From: an uncultured Faecalibacterium sp.
Lineage (GTDB): Bacteria > Bacillota > Clostridia > Oscillospirales > Ruminococcaceae
Reading direction: 5' to 3'
Length of the DNA stretch: 20,662 nucleotides
NCBI GenBank assembly: GCA_900551435.1
Contig: URVW01000039.1
Span: 1-20,662 of the forward strand
The notes under the pieces are model-generated. The model saw only the letters and a list, made by a program, of their open reading frames with translations, was not told the DNA's origin and did not search any database. Below are positions 14,826 through 20,662 of this stretch, piece by piece. The stretch's first letter is position 1. Every line of letters starts with the position of its first letter. The position numbers were made by a program, and so were the translations under genes.

Positions 14826-15998
14826 ATGGGGGAAAGAACTCTCGGGACCAAGCTGCGGCCTTTGGTGCAGCTGGTCCCGGCTGCGGTGGTCGCCGCAGTC
14901 ATCCTGATCACGCTGCCCAGCACCCGCCCCGTTCTGGCCGAAGTGCCCGAGCGTCTGAGCGCCGTGATCGAAGCTTCGAGCGAAGAACCGGAATCTGCGC
15001 CCGCAGAAGAGGAAGAAGAGGACCTTCTTCCCACACTGCCGTATGAGGACGGCGTCTACACCGGCTCTTCGCGCGGCTACGGCGGACCGGTCAAAGTACA
15101 GGTCACCATGGAGGGCGGTCACATCACCGACGTGCAGATCTTGGATGCTTCGCACGAGACGTCCAACTTCCTCCGCCGTGCCAAGCGGCTGCTGAACACC
15201 GTGGTGACCGAGCAGACATGGGAAGTGGACGCGGTTTCCGAGGCGACGTATACCTCGCGCGGCATTCTGGGCGCGGTCCAGAACGCGCTGACCGGTGAAG
15301 AGGTCATCAACCCGGCCCCGCCCAAGCAGAAAGAGCCGGAACCGCTGGTCGTTGAGGAATTTACGCCGCCGGATTCGCCCTATCGCGACGGCATCTATAC
15401 CGCTTCTGCCGAGGGCTTCGGCGGCCCCATCACGGTCCAAGTGACCATTTCCGACGGCGCGATCGCCGATATCACCATCGTGGACCATGCCAAGGAGACG
15501 ACCTCCTACTTTTCCCGCGCCCGTGCCGTCATCCCGGCCATCCTCGAGAGCGGCAGTCCCGACGTGGATTCCGTTTCCGGTGCGACCTACTCTTCGACCG
15601 GCATCCTGAATGCCGTCAAGCTCGCCCTCACGACCGCTTCCAGCGACCCGGCACAGCCCACAGAAGAACAACCCGCCGAATCGGAACCGGCGGAAGAAGT
15701 CCCCGAGAGCCAGCCGGAAGAACCGGCCCCGTCCGAGGAACCGGCCGCTTCGGAAGAAGCTCCCGCTGAACCTGAAGCAGAGCCGCAGGACAAGCTTTCC
15801 GACTTCTTCGCACAGGTCAAGGACACCCTGACGTCCCTCTTTGCAGAGGACGAGGAAGAAGCTTCCACTTCGTCTGCGCCCGCTGTCGTGTTCCGCGCCC
15901 CGGACCCGGCTGCTTCGTCTGTGACAGAGGAAGCGCCGACCACGGAAGCGGCATCGGAAGGATCTATTCCTACGGAAACGGAGGCAGTGAGCGAATGA
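14826..15998 (+). CDS. Membrane-anchored protein with two FMN-binding domains
   Basis: 390 residues. One membrane segment (about 13-31) leaves the rest outside the cell. Two FMN-binding domains (RnfG/NqrC type; about 74-156 and 187-268) are separated by a Pro/Glu linker. In this family the flavin transferase ApbE attaches FMN to a Thr in the motif S/T-G-A-T. Domain 2 has VSGAT with Thr254. Domain 1 has VSEAT (Thr141), with Glu in place of Gly, so its flavinylation is doubtful. A long acidic Pro/Glu/Ala-rich tail (about 270-390) may span the wall. The start at 14826 has GGAGG seven bases upstream. Its stop overlaps the next start by four bases (ATGA). Likely a one-electron relay; no apbE lies in the window. 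Confidence 0.88.
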   Translation: MGERTLGTKLRPLVQLVPAAVVAAVILITLPSTRPVLAEVPERLSAVIEASSEEPESAPAEEEEEDLLPTLPYEDGVYTGSSRGYGGPVKVQVTMEGGHITDVQILDASHETSNFLRRAKRLLNTVVTEQTWEVDAVSEATYTSRGILGAVQNALTGEEVINPAPPKQKEPEPLVVEEFTPPDSPYRDGIYTASAEGFGGPITVQVTISDGAIADITIVDHAKETTSYFSRARAVIPAILESGSPDVDSVSGATYSSTGILNAVKLALTTASSDPAQPTEEQPAESEPAEEVPESQPEEPAPSEEPAASEEAPAEPEAEPQDKLSDFFAQVKDTLTSLFAEDEEEASTSSAPAVVFRAPDPAASSVTEEAPTTEAASEGSIPTETEAVSE

Positions 15999-16462
15999 AA
16001 CAACATCTGAATTTTGCCCTGCGGCTGGTCAATCTGCTGCTGATCCTGGCCCTGTTGTGGCAGTATCAGCAGGTCGCCACGGCCCGCGCCGCCACCGTCG
16101 CCGAGCGGCAGAGCGAGATCGCCGAAGTGGAAGCCTACAACACCTCGGTCCTGCAAGCCATGCAGCAGCAGGAAGAAGAGGAAGAAGTCGGCGGTCTGCA
16201 CGATGGCACTTACGAGGGCAGCGGCCTTGGCTTTGGTGACACCATCACCGTCTCGGTCACCATCAAGGACGGCAAGATGACCGACATCTCCGTTCTGTAT
16301 GCAGACGGCGAGGACCGCCCCTATTACAATCAGGCGCTGACCATGCTGGACGAGATGCTGTCCACCCAGTCCGCCGAAGTCGATACCGTTTCGGGCGCCA
16401 CGCTGACCGCCGAAGGTCTGCGCGACGCCGTGGCAGACGCTCTTGGAAAGGCGGTGAAGTGA
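15995..16462 (+). CDS. Single FMN-binding-domain membrane protein
   Basis: 155 residues. An N-terminal membrane anchor (about 7-24) is followed by a short coiled, Glu-rich stalk (about 33-65) and one FMN-binding domain (68-153) with the canonical flavinylation motif VSGAT (Thr136). It should carry covalent FMN on the outer face of the membrane and pass electrons between the NapH-like protein and the two-domain partner. Start and stop are tightly coupled to its neighbours (4-base overlap before, 1-base gap after), the mark of a protein complex. Confidence 0.9.
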   Translation: MKQHLNFALRLVNLLLILALLWQYQQVATARAATVAERQSEIAEVEAYNTSVLQAMQQQEEEEEVGGLHDGTYEGSGLGFGDTITVSVTIKDGKMTDISVLYADGEDRPYYNQALTMLDEMLSTQSAEVDTVSGATLTAEGLRDAVADALGKAVK

Positions 16463-16463
16463 G

Positions 16464-17360
16464 ATGGTCCAGACCGAAAAGAAATCCCTGAACCCGGCGC
16501 AGAAGCGCCAGCAGGAGCAAAAGCACCGCGTCTGGCTGCGGGCCGGGGTCCAGCTCCTCTTCTTCCTCACCATGCCGGGAGCCTTTGTGGCCGGTTTCAA
16601 CGGCGTCAAGCAGCTGTTCCTCCGCATCGGCACGGGCAGCGTGCTGCAGCTGGACAGCTTCGTTCTCTCGATGCTGGGCCTGTGCGGCTTTACCATTTTG
16701 TTTGGCCGGTTCTTCTGCGGCTATGTCTGCGCCTTTGGCAGCTTGGGCGACTTCGTCTATGCGCTGTCCGGCTTGGTGCAGAAAAAGCTCCTGCACCGCA
16801 AAAAGCAGTTCCAGCTTCCGGAGAAGTTCATCCCGCTGGGCCAGAAGCTCAAGTATCTGATCCTCGCGGTCATCGTCCTGCTCTGCGCCGCCAACCAGTA
16901 CGGCAAGCTGTCCGGAACGAATCCATGGGAGGTATTCTCCCGCCTGACGGCCCTGAAGCTTCCGCCGGTGGGATTCGGCATCGGCATCGCGCTGTTCCTG
17001 CTGATCGTGGTCGGCATGGCGCTGCATCCCCGCTTCTTCTGCCAGTTCCTCTGCCCCATGGGCGCGGTGTTCTCGCTGCTGCCCATCCTGCCGTTCGCCC
17101 AGCTCCACCGTGACGGCAGCCAGTGCATCGCCGGATGCAGCGCTTGCGAAAAGCGCTGCCCGGTCCACCTGAAGCTGGACGAGCAGAGTCTGCGCAGCGG
17201 CGAGTGCATCGCCTGTGAAGCCTGTGTCAGCACCTGTCCGCGCGGGAACATCAGCCGCTGGGATCTGAAGCTGTTCCCCAAGTTCTGGATGTCCGTCCTC
17301 GCAAAGACTCTGCTGTTCTTCCTCATGGGCGTCTGCCTTGGATTCTGCAGGTTCTTCTAA
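16464..17360 (+). CDS. NapH/NosR-like 4Fe-4S membrane protein
   Basis: 298 residues. About five membrane segments (27-46, 65-82, 129-144, 170-188, 275-293). Two membrane CxxxC motifs are present: GRFFCGYVCAFG (Cys85, Cys89) and RFFCQFLCPMGA (Cys193, Cys197). Two ferredoxin-type clusters follow: CIAGCSACEKRCP (221-233) and CIACEACVSTCP (248-259). This is the NapH/NosR/RnfC-neighbour type that takes electrons from quinol or a cytoplasmic donor and passes them to extracytoplasmic carriers. Last gene of the FMN operon; start one base after the previous stop. The partner domains suggest transfer to extracellular flavin or thiol acceptors. Electron direction is inferred. Confidence 0.9.
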   Translation: MVQTEKKSLNPAQKRQQEQKHRVWLRAGVQLLFFLTMPGAFVAGFNGVKQLFLRIGTGSVLQLDSFVLSMLGLCGFTILFGRFFCGYVCAFGSLGDFVYALSGLVQKKLLHRKKQFQLPEKFIPLGQKLKYLILAVIVLLCAANQYGKLSGTNPWEVFSRLTALKLPPVGFGIGIALFLLIVVGMALHPRFFCQFLCPMGAVFSLLPILPFAQLHRDGSQCIAGCSACEKRCPVHLKLDEQSLRSGECIACEACVSTCPRGNISRWDLKLFPKFWMSVLAKTLLFFLMGVCLGFCRFF

Positions 17361-17513
17361 ATATGCTACGCCGGAAACACCACCATGCGGGCCGAGGACA
17401 TCGCCTATTTACTGGGCTATCAGAATGCCAGCTCGTTTCTGCGGGCGTTTTCGGTGTGGACGGGGACGACGATCCATGGGTTTCGGAAAGAGAAGGTTTC
17501 CTCCATCGAATAA
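17361..17513 (+). pseudogene. C-terminal remnant of an AraC-family regulator
   Basis: About 50 codons in the same frame as, and directly after, the stop of the NapH-like gene. The translation MRAEDIAYLLGYQNASSFLR then AFSVWTGTTIHGFRKEK matches the second helix-turn-helix of AraC regulators (typically IAxxLGYxxxSSFxRAFxxxTGxSPxxYR). The N-terminal sensor domain and first helix-turn-helix are missing, and no ribosome binding site precedes the internal ATG at 17385. It looks like a leftover of a gene cut by deletion or rearrangement at about 17361. Confidence 0.75.
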
Positions 17514-17539
17514 TTTTTGAAGATTGCTTTTTCAGCAAA

Positions 17540-17584
17540 GCCCCGTATATCAGCGCGCTGCACGCCGATGTACGGGGCCTGTTT
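17540..17584 (+). terminator. Terminator after the FMN operon / AraC remnant
   Basis: GCCCCGTA (17540-17547) pairs with TACGGGGC (17571-17578) around an inner CAGCGCGCTG palindrome, followed by CTGTTTTG. Confidence 0.7.
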
Positions 17585-17599
17585 TGTGCGGAACCGGAG

Positions 17600-17867
17600 C
17601 TTGCAGTCTAAACGTAACCGCCCAGAGCAGAATACTCTTGGCAGCAAAAATCTTATTTTATTTCATTGTCCTCTTGACGGGGTGCGGTTCAAATCGCGCG
17701 GCGCGCGTTTTTATTGCTGGCTTTTATTCAGGCAACATTGCACGCGTGCATTCCAGCGTGCGATTTCACTTTTCCAAAATTCAATCGTATTACAGTTTAT
17801 TTTTACAAGTTCCAACTTTCACGTCGCACCTTCCCACGCATGAAGAATGCACGCCGTGCGATTTTTG
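17600..17867. other. Gene-poor stretch with palindromes
   Basis: I see no supported protein gene. It holds a perfect 12-bp palindrome TGCACGCGTGCA (17739-17750) and two copies of GTGCGATTT (near 17759 and 17857). Base composition alternates between AT-rich and CG-dense patches, unlike the genes to the left. Probably part of the mobile-element boundary. Confidence 0.4.
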
Positions 17868-17943
17868 TTCGCGGTTTATTCGCGGTTAGCTGGATTTATT
17901 CGCGCTTTGTTCGCGGTTGGTCAAATTTGTTCGCGCTCCTCGT
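17868..17943 (+). repeat. Iteron-like 31-bp tandem repeats (TTCGCG pairs)
   Basis: TTCGCG occurs at 17868, 17879, 17899, 17910 and 17930, that is with spacings 11, 20, 11, 20. This gives two full 31-bp units and the start of a third. Half-sites 11 bp apart lie on the same face of the helix. The third unit runs into TATTATATAAGAG, an AT-rich promoter- or melting-like stretch. Confidence 0.7.
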
Positions 17944-18011
17944 ATTATATAAGAGTAGTATTTATAGACCGCTCTCCAGCGGAATGCTAACTCCCCCGCA
18001 GCGAACATATT

Positions 18012-18235
18012 AAGGGCTTCCCGCGAAAGCCCTCTGAAATATCTTTCCTAACAGGACCTTGAGAACAGAATGACCGTCCGAACTGCCCAGACCGCCAAGA
18101 CCTCCCATCGGGGGAGCGAGCGCCCTGCATAGGGCCGACACAGAGTCCAAAAAGATTTCCTGTCGGGAGGCAGCAAGGGAGACCGGCTTCACCGAAGTTC
18201 CCATTTGGGAAACCCCGGTGACTTTGAACGTGGCA
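18012..18235. other. Hairpin-dense region, candidate oriT or structured RNA
   Basis: Successive stems: AGGGCTT/AAGCCCT (18013-18035), CTCCC/GGGAG near 18110, GCCCT/AGGGC near 18130, and CACCG-GTTCCC / GGGAAAC-CGGTG (18190-18220). GC content is above that of the adjoining nuclease gene. Open frames of 94 and 113 codons cross it on minus but lack start signals and family likeness. The position, in a mobile element carrying a mobilization-protein remnant, makes oriT plausible; unproven. Confidence 0.35.
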
Positions 18236-18239
18236 GGGA

Positions 18240-19778
18240 TCAAAACGATCCGTGCCAGAATTCTTGACCAAAGGAGGGATTTTGAGTTTTCCAGGTATCG
18301 AGGCCTTGAATGAACTCCATTTCTTTTCCTAAGCGAATCCATTTTTTCCATTTTTCCTGTATATATTGAAAAGGGTTATTAGTGTCTGGAAAATTCATCA
18401 GCAACCTTTCTAAGAAGGTCGCATAGTTTCTTCTCTGCGGCTTTAATGAACTGTGCATGATTCTGTGATCCATTCCGGAATATGGATAAAAACAATAACG
18501 AATATCGATAAAGCCTAGTGCTGACAAATGCACAAGGTATTCTTCGATCGCACAGCGGAGAAGATCTTCTTTTTGTGGAAATTTGACCCTATCTTGCTTT
18601 TTCCAAATGTAGACAAACTTTTGATTCAACAGATCCTTTCGATGGCCTGCAAAATAACAATAGATTCTCGCACTGTTTACGTCGTCATGTCGCCGTTGAT
18701 AGAACACTTTTTCAAATAAAATCGTTTGCCAGATTCTCCGGTCACAATTAAAGACGACCTCTCCAAAGACTGGGATGTTCAAAAAGAAGGGAATCTCATC
18801 CGTCGTCTTAAACTTCAGATCGCAGATTCCCAGACGATTGATGCAATTCAGAACGGCAGTATCCGCCCCTTTGGTTTTAGCCTTGCAGCTCAAATAATAC
18901 GATTCATCCGTGTGAAGCCGTTCTACTTCAACATCGATCTGTTCTCGACGCCTTTGCTGTTCCTGGATCCAAATTTCTCGCTGTTCCTCTCGCTTTTTCT
19001 GTTCTTCCTGCTCCTTCAGGTTCTTTATGCGATTTTGTTGAAATGCTTTTTTAAGTTCTCGGTTTCGCTCGCAGAGTTTTTTGATTCCCTCATTTTCGCT
19101 CGGATGATAGATCCACGTTTTGTTTTCAATGTTGTCTATTATCGCATTTTTCAGTTTTTTCTCAAAATCATTTATCGATTCTGTTTCTTCCTCTTTATAG
19201 TCTTTTATAAAATCAGCAATATTGATTTCTACTGTTGGCATCTGCGCCATTTTTATCTTGCTATATTTTTCCGCATCAGCATAGTGCGTTACGGCAATCT
19301 CAATAAGGATATTTTTTCGCTCTCGAAAAATGCAAACATCGGGCTTGAATCCTTTAAATGGCACTTCTGTTTTGGCGTTTTGATAGTGAAGTTCAATCTT
19401 TTTTCCATACTGTAATGGCTCCTGCTGTTTACAGTCCTCCATATTGCGATCAGGATCATTTTGCGCCGATATCGTTACTTGGGGCAAGCAAATATATTCG
19501 CTCTTGCAAACGATTTCTTTTGCCATCTTATGAAGTCCGCTTTCATTTGCTTTATCTGCTGAACACGTTGTTCTTCCTTCTTCTGCCAAATGTGCAAAAT
19601 GTTTAGTCTTTTTTCCGCGCCCCAATTTAGCAACCAACGGGCGACCGCAACAGAGACAAATGCACTCACACGCCTTTCCTCTATATTCTTCTTTTCCCAC
19701 CATCTCAGAGATGTGTACCACTTGGCCAGATTCTTCCTTTAATGCGAAACAAATCATTCCGCTATGATTCAATTCCAT
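18240..19778 (-). CDS. CoiA-like protein: zinc-ribbon plus PD-(D/E)XK-type nuclease domain
   Basis: 512 residues. The N-terminus has a Cys cluster CECICLCCGRPL (37-48) followed by KKTKHFAHL (56-64), the zinc-ribbon and HFAH signature of competence protein CoiA. Then comes ESGLHKMAKEIV (79-90), also CoiA-like. The nuclease core is GFKPDVCIF (Asp147) and LIEIAVTH (Glu160-x-Ala162, Thr164, His165). Residues about 235-290 form a charged coiled coil, and a unique C-terminal half follows. In CoiA the domain is implicated in handling incoming DNA; here defence or element maintenance is possible. The gene is markedly AT-rich compared with its neighbours, a sign of transfer. The start at 19778 has GAGG eight bases upstream. 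Confidence 0.75.
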   Translation of the reverse strand: MELNHSGMICFALKEESGQVVHISEMVGKEEYRGKACECICLCCGRPLVAKLGRGKKTKHFAHLAEEGRTTCSADKANESGLHKMAKEIVCKSEYICLPQVTISAQNDPDRNMEDCKQQEPLQYGKKIELHYQNAKTEVPFKGFKPDVCIFRERKNILIEIAVTHYADAEKYSKIKMAQMPTVEINIADFIKDYKEEETESINDFEKKLKNAIIDNIENKTWIYHPSENEGIKKLCERNRELKKAFQQNRIKNLKEQEEQKKREEQREIWIQEQQRRREQIDVEVERLHTDESYYLSCKAKTKGADTAVLNCINRLGICDLKFKTTDEIPFFLNIPVFGEVVFNCDRRIWQTILFEKVFYQRRHDDVNSARIYCYFAGHRKDLLNQKFVYIWKKQDRVKFPQKEDLLRCAIEEYLVHLSALGFIDIRYCFYPYSGMDHRIMHSSLKPQRRNYATFLERLLMNFPDTNNPFQYIQEKWKKWIRLGKEMEFIQGLDTWKTQNPSFGQEFWHGSF

Positions 19779-19819
19779 ATTCTATACCTCTACAACATTC
19801 CGAAGAAACCGTTTTTATC

Positions 19820-19847
19820 ATTCTAACATACTTTTTCCTGTTGTCTA
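19820..19847 (-). promoter_or_regulatory. Promoter of the CoiA-like gene
   Basis: On the minus strand TAGACA (19842-19847), 16 bp, TAGAAT (19820-19825); leader about 35 nt. Confidence 0.6.
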
Positions 19848-19897
19848 TCATTTGATATTACTTTTTTGTGGGCATCGAACCGCTTGTCCACCCCTGC

Positions 19898-19944
19898 CCG
19901 TAAAAAGTGCATTTTTTACGGAAGAAGTTCGTACAACTTGTACG
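19898..19944. other. Two adjacent palindromes at the mobilization-remnant boundary
   Basis: CCGTAAAAA/TTTTTACGG (19898-19921) is followed at once by GTACAA-C-TTGTAC (19931-19943). They sit between the divergent CoiA-like gene and the truncated mobilization gene, so they could be a terminator or operator or mark a recombination junction. Confidence 0.5.
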
Positions 19945-19965
19945 GCAAATTGAAGTATCCCCAAC

Positions 19966-20232
19966 GTGGCACGGATGAAGGACCAGCTGCGAAAGTACAA
20001 CGTAGCCTTCAATAAGACCGCCGCCGAAAATGAAAAGTTAAAAGAGAAGAACAAGACGCTCTCTGCCTCGCTGGACAAAGCGAAGGAAGGGAGCGTCTTG
20101 AAGCGTCTGGAGGATGCCAAGCTGCGGCAGGACTATGAAGCTGCCCTGAAAACGCTGGACAGCATTCCGCCGGAGGTCATTCGTTTTTATGAGAACCGCA
20201 CGCAGGAGCCTGCGATGCGCCACGATAAGTAA
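19966..20232 (+). pseudogene. C-terminal remnant of a plasmid mobilization (Mob) protein
   Basis: About 85 to 88 codons: a coiled coil (RKYNVAFNKTAAENEKLKEK...) then LRQDYEAALKTLDSIPPEVI and a short tail. This resembles the C-terminal coiled end of Mob/relaxase proteins of small mobilizable elements. The catalytic N-terminal part is absent and an in-frame stop (19951-19953) lies just before it. No convincing ribosome binding site precedes GTG 19966 or ATG 19975. It lies 12 bases before the excisionase start, as in intact mob-xis-int cassettes. A short independent protein is the alternative. Confidence 0.6.
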
Positions 20233-20244
20233 GGAGCAATGCTT

Positions 20245-20550
20245 ATGTGTAATAAAATGTACGAGAATGTGAAATCTTTAGATTATACGAAAAAGTTCTT
20301 GCAGTCGGACTCTGATCCGGCTACAATGGAGGTGGTCACTCAAACCAATGCCGTCAAGTCTCCGACTGACAGCCCGGCAACCACGAAGCTGGTGTACACG
20401 GTGGAAGAGATCGCACGAATGCTGGCCATCAGCCTGCGCTCTGCCTATAACCTGTGCAACAGCACCACCGAGTTCCGTGTCCTGCGGATAGGCGGAAGCA
20501 TCCGTGTGCCGAAGGACAATTTCGATGCGTGGCTCAACCGGGCAGCATGA
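20245..20550 (+). CDS. Excisionase-like helix-turn-helix protein
   Basis: 101 residues. The C-terminal half is an HTH_17/excisionase-type winged helix: LVYTVEEIARMLAISLRSAY, then NLCNSTTEFRVLRIGGSIRV and PKDNFDAWLNRAA. Such proteins bind DNA next to the att site and steer the integrase toward excision. The N-terminal 45 residues are polar and not recognised. The start at 20245 is chosen because AAGGAG lies eight bases upstream; ATG 20239 is only two bases from it. It is followed after 15 bp by the integrase gene, so the two are co-expressed. Confidence 0.85.
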   Translation: MCNKMYENVKSLDYTKKFLQSDSDPATMEVVTQTNAVKSPTDSPATTKLVYTVEEIARMLAISLRSAYNLCNSTTEFRVLRIGGSIRVPKDNFDAWLNRAA

Positions 20551-20565
20551 TAAGGAGGCAACAGT

Positions 20566-20662
20566 ATGGCATATATTACGAAGCGAGGCAACTCTTACAG
20601 CGTCCGATACACCTACGAAGATGAGCACGGCAAGAGCTGCGACAAATGGGAGAGCTTTCCCA
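20566..20662 (+). CDS. Site-specific (tyrosine) integrase, N-terminal fragment
   Basis: Only 32 codons are inside the window: MAYITKRGNSYSVRYTYEDE and HGKSCDKWESFP. The pattern of a basic start, then SYSVRY and DEHGK...W, is typical of the arm-binding beta-sheet domain at the start of Tn916-like and other tyrosine integrases. The ribosome binding site AAGGAGG lies eight bases before the ATG. The catalytic domain lies beyond the right edge. Confidence 0.8.
   Translation, partial: MAYITKRGNSYSVRYTYEDEHGKSCDKWESFP

Larger units (their letters stand above)
18000..20662. mobile_element. End of an integrated mobilizable element (partial)
   Basis: Collects a hairpin-dense region, an AT-rich cargo gene, a mobilization-protein C-terminal remnant, an excisionase-like HTH gene and an integrase start, in the order mob-xis-int common in small mobilizable elements of Firmicutes. 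The left boundary is not defined; no direct-repeat att pair can be seen because the right end is outside the window. Confidence 0.5.

Noticed and set aside
17680..17705. tRNA 3' end (GGTTCAAATC resembling a T-arm), possible att site
   Set aside because: The flanking bases do not form a proper T-stem and no acceptor or anticodon arms are present.
17868..17943. CRISPR array
   Set aside because: The 31-bp rhythm comes from 6-bp motifs with varied sequence between; there are no 25-40 bp identical repeats with unique spacers and no cas genes.
18010..18351. Minus-strand 113-codon frame across the hairpin-dense region
   Set aside because: It overlaps the end of the CoiA-like gene, has no start signal and shows no family likeness; hairpins better describe the region.

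Overview
The window reads as chromosomal DNA of a gut Firmicute of the Oscillospiraceae/Ruminococcaceae, most like Faecalibacterium. The reasons are GC-rich coding sequence, sigma-A type promoters (TTGACA-N17-TATAAT), strong AGGAGG ribosome binding sites, a secreted Tp47-like protein beside a flavin/FeS operon, and an interspersed repeat type I associate with this group. The genus is inferred, not proven.

Layout: 1-1105 (-) is argG, cut by the window edge. 1561-4449 (+) is a large secreted repeat protein with a C-terminal SLH-like region. 4611-6285 (-) is a two-gene unit, a MYG1-type DHH nuclease then a GIY-YIG/acetyltransferase fusion. 6286-6971 looks empty by long ORFs but holds three small items. 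One is a convergent promoter pair flanking a 27-codon hydrophobic/basic peptide gene, resembling a type I toxin-antitoxin locus. The second is an 11-codon ORF. The third is its promoter, whose spacer contains a run of nine G. 6972-7727 (-) is a lipoprotein. 7930-10932 (-) is an operon of two alpha/beta-hydrolase esterases and an ATP-grasp ligase. 11088-12167 (-) is a branched-chain aminotransferase. 12488-13141 (+) is a HAD phosphatase whose leader contains the interspersed repeat. 13413-14741 (+) is a Tp47-like secreted protein behind a consensus promoter and structured leader. 14826-17360 (+) is an operon of two FMN-binding-domain proteins and a NapH-like membrane FeS protein.

From about 17361 the character changes: an AraC-family remnant, a gene-poor stretch with 31-bp iteron-like repeats and many hairpins, an AT-rich CoiA-like nuclease gene (-), a 5'-truncated mobilization-protein remnant, an excisionase-like HTH protein and the first codons of an integrase (+). 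This is the end of an integrated mobilizable element that runs off the right edge.

How the genes work together: the FMN-domain proteins and the NapH-like protein most likely carry electrons across the membrane to covalently bound flavin outside the cell. argG and ilvE are amino-acid biosynthesis genes. The hydrolase/ATP-grasp operon suggests a small-molecule ligation and ester-cleavage pathway of unknown product. The most novel-looking material is the small-gene cluster at 6391-6852 and the CoiA-like cargo with iterons in the mobile-element region.
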